64,000 nucleotides of DNA from Yeosuana aquiaggeris (lineage in GTDB: Bacteria; Bacteroidota; Bacteroidia; Flavobacteriales; Flavobacteriaceae). Shown here piece by piece: positions 60,099 through 64,000 of this stretch. A program made the position numbers and the translations under genes. A model generated the notes under the pieces. It made no database searches. It was not told the DNA's origin and saw only the letters and a program-made list of their open reading frames with translations. Location of the stretch: assembly GCF_044003965.1 (NCBI RefSeq), contig NZ_JBAWKC010000002.1:1-64000 (forward strand), written 5' to 3'. Every line of letters starts with the position of its first letter. Position 1 is the first letter of the stretch.

Positions 60099-60700
60099 CC
60101 AATCTTATCATGTACCTTAATATGTTTTCCATCATTCCACAGGGTCAATATATCTGTTGCTACTTGAGCACCACTACCTGAGGCAATAGCAAATTGGCTT
60201 CGCCATCCGGCTAAGGTGCCTGCAACATAAAGGCCTTTTTCAATAAGATGATCGGTATTTTTTAGCCAAATTCTATGCTTTTCTTGTGCAGCTCTCGGGT
60301 GCGGTTCTATATAATCTTCAAGACCTTTAATCGTTATTAAATTGCTGTATCCAATGGCGATAACAACCAGCTCAGCCTGATAGGTCTTTTTATTTGTTTT
60401 AACCTCAAATAGCTTATTAGCTTTTATTATTTGAACAACCTTTTCTCCGTCCAATTGTTGTACATGCGGATAGAGTTTTGCCAATTGTTCTTTTCCGTCA
60501 TTTAACAAGGAAGCACCTGTAGTTCCTGGGGGGAATCCAAGTACGTTGTTAAACATCGCGTTTTGAAGGTCTGATGTTTTTTGATGTGTAATGATACTGA
60601 TACTTTTATTTTGAGCAAAAGCTAGTTTTTTTGCGGAACCTAAAACTAGAGCGCATGATAAACCTGCTGCGCCGCCACCTATTATCAATACGTTAAACAT
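60095..60700 (-). CDS. Miniature FAD-dependent oxidoreductase (thioredoxin-reductase-like, NADPH domain missing)
   Basis: 201 residues, against about 310 for thioredoxin reductases. The N-terminal FAD motif is LIIGGGAAGLSCALVL (about 5-20), and the C-terminal FAD-contact segment GLYVAGTLAGWRSQFAIASG resembles the TrxR end, although the usual G-D pair (AAGD) reads AGT. The whole NADPH domain and the C-x-x-C redox centre found between these two parts in TrxR are missing. It may be a flavoprotein working with another electron donor, or a degenerate enzyme. Its start overlaps the stop of the 67-residue gene, and MarC lies upstream. Confidence 0.78.
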   Translation of the reverse strand: MFNVLIIGGGAAGLSCALVLGSAKKLAFAQNKSISIITHQKTSDLQNAMFNNVLGFPPGTTGASLLNDGKEQLAKLYPHVQQLDGEKVVQIIKANKLFEVKTNKKTYQAELVVIAIGYSNLITIKGLEDYIEPHPRAAQEKHRIWLKNTDHLIEKGLYVAGTLAGWRSQFAIASGSGAQVATDILTLWNDGKHIKVHDKIG

Positions 60701-60903
60701 TATTTTTTCTTTTTAACTTGAGCTTCAATGCGCTTTGAAATTCTTAAAATTTGCAAAAGGATTATAGCACATAGTGACGCTAAAATAGTAATTAAAGCTA
60801 GGGCGCTTTCTCCTGAAAATGGATTGTTCAAATCTATTTTAGTGGAGTTAAACCCTATCAGAATGATGGCTATAATACTTAATATTATGGTGAAAATTTT
60901 CAT
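60700..60903 (-). CDS. Small two-helix membrane protein
   Basis: 67 residues: helix 1 MKIFTIILSIIAIILIGFNS, a short polar loop with an acidic residue, helix 2 SALALITILASLCAIILLQI, then a basic tail KRIEAQVKKKK. It overlaps the oxidoreductase start by one base and starts 2 bp after the MarC stop, so all three are one transcript. I do not recognise the family. The compact overlap and topology support a real gene. Confidence 0.65.
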   Translation of the reverse strand: MKIFTIILSIIAIILIGFNSTKIDLNNPFSGESALALITILASLCAIILLQILRISKRIEAQVKKKK

Positions 60904-60905
60904 AA

Positions 60906-61487
60906 TTATATAAATAATATTTTAATATTATGGGCAAATAATTTTACTGCTATGGCAAGTAAAACGACACCAAAAACTTTTCTAATAATATTAATACCAT
61001 TTGAGCCTAAGAAACGTTCAATTTTAGAGGATGTTTTTAGTACAATATAAATAACCAAAACGTTCATAACAATGGCCATTATAATATTTTCCAAGGCATA
61101 TTCCGCTCTTAATGACAATAAAGTTGTTAAGCTTCCAGGCCCTGCAATTAAAGGAAAGGCTAAAGGAAATACAGAAGCAGTCATAGCATTATTTTCTTCC
61201 TGCTTATAAAGTGTAATGCCTAATATCATTTCTAAGGCGATAAAAAACAGGATAAAGGCACCTGCAACTGCAAAAGAACTGACATCAATGCCAATAAGGT
61301 TTAATATACTTTTTCCTAAAAATAAAAATAAGATCATGATGACACCAGCAATTAAAGAAGCTTTTTCACTTTGAATGTGGCCTACTTTTTTTCGCAAGTC
61401 TATAACAATAGGAATGTTGCCCACAATATCAATAACCGCAAACAAAACCATAAAAACAGTGAAAATTTCTTTAAAATTTAGTTGCAT
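60906..61487 (-). CDS. MarC family membrane protein
   Basis: 193 residues, six helices, in the MarC/UPF0056 family. The start MQLNFKEIFTVFMVLFAVID leads into NIPIVIDLRKKVG; later parts contain the family motif AFPLIAGPGSLTTLLSL (about 107-123). The family's function remains uncertain: an antibiotic-resistance role claimed for MarC was not upheld, and transport is assumed. It is the first gene of an operon with the 67-residue protein and the mini-oxidoreductase. Confidence 0.88.
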   Translation of the reverse strand: MQLNFKEIFTVFMVLFAVIDIVGNIPIVIDLRKKVGHIQSEKASLIAGVIMILFLFLGKSILNLIGIDVSSFAVAGAFILFFIALEMILGITLYKQEENNAMTASVFPLAFPLIAGPGSLTTLLSLRAEYALENIIMAIVMNVLVIYIVLKTSSKIERFLGSNGINIIRKVFGVVLLAIAVKLFAHNIKILFI

Positions 61488-61598
61488 TTTAAACGTGTTT
61501 ATTTTTTCCGCAAAAGTATAGTATTAATCCTGATTTATTAGATTAAATAACGCCAAAGTTTCATTAATTTTACGCTTTTTAAAACCCAAGGCTCTATT

Positions 61599-62165
61599 AT
61601 GTTTCAAATTGGAAAAACCATAGTTTCAGAGGAAATTATACAAAAGGATTTTATGTGTAACCTGTCTGCATGCAAAGGGGCCTGTTGCATTGATGGTGAG
61701 GCAGGAGCTCCTTTGACTAAAGACGAAACTGAGATCCTTCAATCCATTTATCCTAAGGTGAAACCCTTTTTGCGAAAAGAGAGTATCGCCGCAATTGAAG
61801 ATCAAGGTGTATTTGTGACGAATGATTATGGAGATTTTGAAACACCCCTAATAGATGGGGCAGATTGTGCCTATGTTATTTTTGATAAAAAGGGAATTGC
61901 ACTTTGTGCTATTGAAGAAGCTTATAATCAAGGTGAAGTTGCCTGGAAAAAACCAGTTTCCTGTCATTTATACCCGGTAAGAGTGAAAGATTATAGTGAA
62001 TTTTCAGCTGTAAATTATGAAAGATGGAATATTTGTGATGATGCCTGTGCTCTTGGCAAGGAATTACAAGTACCAATTTACAAATTTGTAAAAGAGGCAT
62101 TAATCAGAAAATTTGGTGAGGATTGGTATTCAGAATTAGAAAAAGTAGCGAATACTCATAAATAA
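61599..62165 (+). CDS. DUF3109 (YkgJ-like) Cys-rich protein
   Basis: 188 residues. The N-terminal Cys cluster FMCNLSACKGACCIDGEAGA (about 19-38) carries four Cys in CxxxxC-x3-CC form, and later Cys occur in GADCAY, ALCAI, SCHLYPVRV and NICDDACALG. This pattern is that of DUF3109, related to the YkgJ/UPF0153 zinc- or iron-binding proteins. A metal cluster is likely; no enzyme function is established. It is divergent from MarC and 315 bp before nrdB. Confidence 0.87.
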   Translation: MFQIGKTIVSEEIIQKDFMCNLSACKGACCIDGEAGAPLTKDETEILQSIYPKVKPFLRKESIAAIEDQGVFVTNDYGDFETPLIDGADCAYVIFDKKGIALCAIEEAYNQGEVAWKKPVSCHLYPVRVKDYSEFSAVNYERWNICDDACALGKELQVPIYKFVKEALIRKFGEDWYSELEKVANTHK

Positions 62166-62480
62166 TCTTTTTCAAAAAAAATCTTTCTAATTACTTTTTT
62201 AATTTTTTATTTTAAGTATCTTTTTTTTGTCTTTTTTCTTCAAGTAAGAATCCTTATTTCATAGGGCTTAAGCCATTTTTATAAATTTTAAAACATTGAA
62301 AATCAGTAAATTGCGGATATCGCAAAATTATTGTTAAAAAATTAAATGCTTAAGTTTTGTTAAAAACTTGTTGACAATGTTTATAACTATACCTTTCATT
62401 TTCAACTTCATTTTTGAATCTTTGTTAATCCCAAATCGAAGTAATTTTTCGTCTAATTTTTAAAAAATACAACACACATA
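62166..62480. promoter_or_regulatory. nrdB upstream region with inverted repeat
   Basis: No gene is seen. It contains TTGCG-GATAT-CGCAA (62311-62325; perfect 5-bp arms) and the segment TTGTTAAAAACTTGTTGACA at 62357-62376. No clear NrdR box pair (ACA-type 16-mers) was seen. The promoter for the class I ribonucleotide reductase should lie here. Confidence 0.45.
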
Positions 62481-63461
62481 ATGTCGCAGACAATGGAGCC
62501 CATTTTACAAGAGAATAAAGATCGTTTTGTTATTTTCCCTATTAAACACCATGATATCTGGGAATGGTATAAAAAACAGGAAGCTAGTATATGGACGGCT
62601 GAAGAAATTGACCTTCATCAAGATTTAGCAGATTGGAATAATAAACTAACTGATGATGAGCGCTATTTTATAAAACATATTCTGGCGTTTTTTGCGGCAA
62701 GTGATGGTATTGTTAATGAGAATTTAGCAGAAAACTTTGTGTCTGAAGTTCAATATAGTGAGGCAAAATTCTTCTACGGATTTCAAATCATGATGGAAAA
62801 TATTCATTCAGAAGTGTACTCACTTTTGATTGATACTTATGTAAAAGACGATAAGGAAAAGGATCAATTGTTTAAAGCGATTGAAGTGTTTCCAGCCATT
62901 AAGGAAAAGGCTGATTGGGCTTTAAAATGGATTGATTCTCCTAGTTTTGCCGAACGCTTAATTGCTTTTGCAGCGGTGGAAGGCATCTTTTTCTCAGGTA
63001 GTTTTTGCTCTATTTTTTGGCTTAAAAAACGAGGCTTACTACCGGGTTTAACCTTTTCAAATGAACTTATTTCAAGAGACGAAGGCTTGCATTGTGATTT
63101 TGCGGTTCACTTGCATCAAAATCATATTGTAAACAAAGTGCCAAAAGAAAGAATAACAGAAATATTGACAAATGCTTTAGACATTGAAAGAATGTTTATC
63201 ACGGAATCATTACCGGTAAGTTTAATTGGAATGAATGCAAAATTGATGACTCAGTATTTAGAATTTGTTACAGATAGATTATTAGGTGAGTTTGGTTGTG
63301 ATAAAGTTTATAACTCAACAAATCCGTTTGATTTCATGGACATGATTTCCTTACAGGGAAAAACAAATTTCTTTGAGAAACGTGTTTCTGAATACCAAAA
63401 AGCAGGTGTTCTTAATAAAGAAGAAGATAAAGATAAATTTAATTTTGATGCTGATTTTTAA
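62481..63461 (+). CDS. nrdB: Class I ribonucleoside-diphosphate reductase, beta subunit
   Basis: Holds the metal-radical cofactor for NrdA. 326 residues with a ferritin-like fold. The metal ligands are visible in LAFFAASDGIVNENLAENF, FQIMMENIHSEVYSLLIDTY (Glu, His, and a Tyr at the radical position) and NELISRDEGLHCDFAVHL. There is no sign of the Phe substitution of radical-less NrdB. The start MSQTMEPILQENKDRF places PILQENKDRFV close to the N-terminus as usual. It is followed by nrdA 201 bp later with a hairpin between them. It is oxygen-dependent, complementing the anaerobic NrdD. Confidence 0.95.
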   Translation: MSQTMEPILQENKDRFVIFPIKHHDIWEWYKKQEASIWTAEEIDLHQDLADWNNKLTDDERYFIKHILAFFAASDGIVNENLAENFVSEVQYSEAKFFYGFQIMMENIHSEVYSLLIDTYVKDDKEKDQLFKAIEVFPAIKEKADWALKWIDSPSFAERLIAFAAVEGIFFSGSFCSIFWLKKRGLLPGLTFSNELISRDEGLHCDFAVHLHQNHIVNKVPKERITEILTNALDIERMFITESLPVSLIGMNAKLMTQYLEFVTDRLLGEFGCDKVYNSTNPFDFMDMISLQGKTNFFEKRVSEYQKAGVLNKEEDKDKFNFDADF

Positions 63462-63566
63462 TCACTATTAAAATTTCTTTATTGATAGGCATAGTAGGCA
63501 TAGTTGATTCTGAGTTGTCAGAAATCAAACTTTCAACTAACTAAAATTAAAATAAACCAACTGGAT

Positions 63567-63597
63567 TTTTAACTGTTCAAGTTTTGAATAGTTAAAA
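63567..63597 (+). other. 14-bp inverted repeat in the nrdB-nrdA spacer
   Basis: Arms TTTTAACTGTTCAA (63567-63580) and TTGAATAGTTAAAA (63584-63597), one mismatch, loop GTT. There is no T run behind it, so it is not a simple terminator. It is 66 bp before the nrdA start and could be an operator, a translation control or an mRNA-stability hairpin that changes the NrdA:NrdB ratio. Confidence 0.55.
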
Positions 63598-63662
63598 TGA
63601 GAATAACTAATTAACCAATTTTCTGAAGGTGTATCGGAAAAATTAAAAAACTATTTAAAAAA

Positions 63663-64000
63663 ATGTATGTAGTAAAAAGAGATGGCAGAAAAGAGCAGAT
63701 AATGTTCGACAAGATTACAGCAAGAGTTCGTAAACTTTGCTATGGATTAAATGAATTAGTTGATCCGCTTAAAGTAACCATGCGTGTAATTGAGGGCTTA
63801 TATGATGGTGTAACCACCAGTGAACTTGATAATCTGGCTGCAGAAATTGCTGCGACCATGACCACTGCACATCCAGATTATGCACGATTGGCTGCCAGAA
63901 TTTCTGTGTCAAACTTACACAAAAACACCAAAAAAACCTTTAGTGAGGTGATGCATGATTTATACACTTATGTAAACCCGAGAACAGGCAAAGATGCACC
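63663..64000 (+). CDS. nrdA: Class I ribonucleoside-diphosphate reductase, alpha subunit (5' part, cut by window end)
   Basis: The visible 112 residues start MYVVKRDGRKEQIMFDKITA, the ATP-cone motif VVKRDGRxExxxFDKI, and continue TMRVIEGLYDGVTTSELDNL and ARISVSNLHKNT. This is the N-terminal ATP cone responsible for overall allosteric control in class I enzymes. The catalytic barrel lies beyond the window. The gene order nrdB-nrdA is the reverse of that in E. coli but usual in Bacteroidota. Confidence 0.95.
   Translation, partial: MYVVKRDGRKEQIMFDKITARVRKLCYGLNELVDPLKVTMRVIEGLYDGVTTSELDNLAAEIAATMTTAHPDYARLAARISVSNLHKNTKKTFSEVMHDLYTYVNPRTGKDA

Noticed and set aside
62166..62480. NrdR box pair before nrdB
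   Set aside because: I looked for paired ACA-type 16-bp boxes at one- or two-turn multiples and found none convincing.

Overview
The window reads as chromosomal DNA of a marine-type member of the Flavobacteriaceae (phylum Bacteroidota). The pointers are the low GC content, several -7 boxes of the TAnnTTTG type instead of classical Shine-Dalgarno/sigma-70 signals, two large secreted proteins ending in type IX secretion (T9SS) sorting domains, Bacteroidota-only families (DUF6090, DUF4286, DUF3109), an epimerase-type threonine dehydrogenase and an ornithine-lipid acyltransferase fusion of OlsF type. Most of the window is core chromosome. Mobile DNA is visible only at the left edge, as the tail of an IS110-like transposase.

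Layout. 1-3270: gene-poor, AT-rich accessory stretch with the transposase tail, a small lipoprotein, a DUF6090 gene, a tRNA-Leu(CAA), a 75-bp direct repeat, CCCCTA/TAGGGG dyads and six ATTGAACA boxes. 3.4-19.5 kb: housekeeping run (prs, rplY, pth, a T9SS metalloprotease, ribF, serS, a TPR protein, GNAT, DUF4286, rsmA, mgtE, a 2-hydroxyacid dehydrogenase, DUF1801, two VOC proteins, a TauE transporter). 19.5-24.3 kb: OlsF-like acyltransferase, aspartate kinase, GNAT, fbp. 24.3-30 kb: two SulP transporters, a beta-carbonic anhydrase, a universal stress protein and a small secreted protein. 30-42 kb: nitrogen and anaplerotic block (gltD-gltB divergent from porin-glnK-amt, then convergent ppc). 42-47.1 kb: anaerobic block (nrdG, nrdD, a 605-residue protein of unknown function, and a convergent Rrf2 regulator with a Cys triad). 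47.3-57.9 kb: surface proteins (MG2/plug-like protein, T9SS BNR-repeat protein, lipoprotein), ssb, a zinc-ribbon protein, CBS and TPR proteins, tdh, a HupE-like protein. 57.9-64 kb: a Flavo-1-like RNA, dCMP deaminase, ctpA-type protease, a miniature flavoprotein, MarC, DUF3109, and class I ribonucleotide reductase nrdB-nrdA (nrdA is cut by the window end).

How it fits together. SulP transporters plus carbonic anhydrase would supply bicarbonate, PEP carboxylase fixes it into oxaloacetate, and GltBD/GlnK/Amt feed ammonium into glutamate, so the 24-42 kb part looks like a carbon-nitrogen entry module. The window also holds both oxygen-dependent (class I) and oxygen-sensitive (class III) ribonucleotide reductases, with dCMP deaminase close to the former, which points to a facultative lifestyle. 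The most interesting unknown is the 605-residue protein after nrdD. It looks like a nitronate-monooxygenase/FabK-type TIM barrel with a Cys-rich C-terminal part, and it lies back-to-back with an Rrf2 regulator of Fe-S type.
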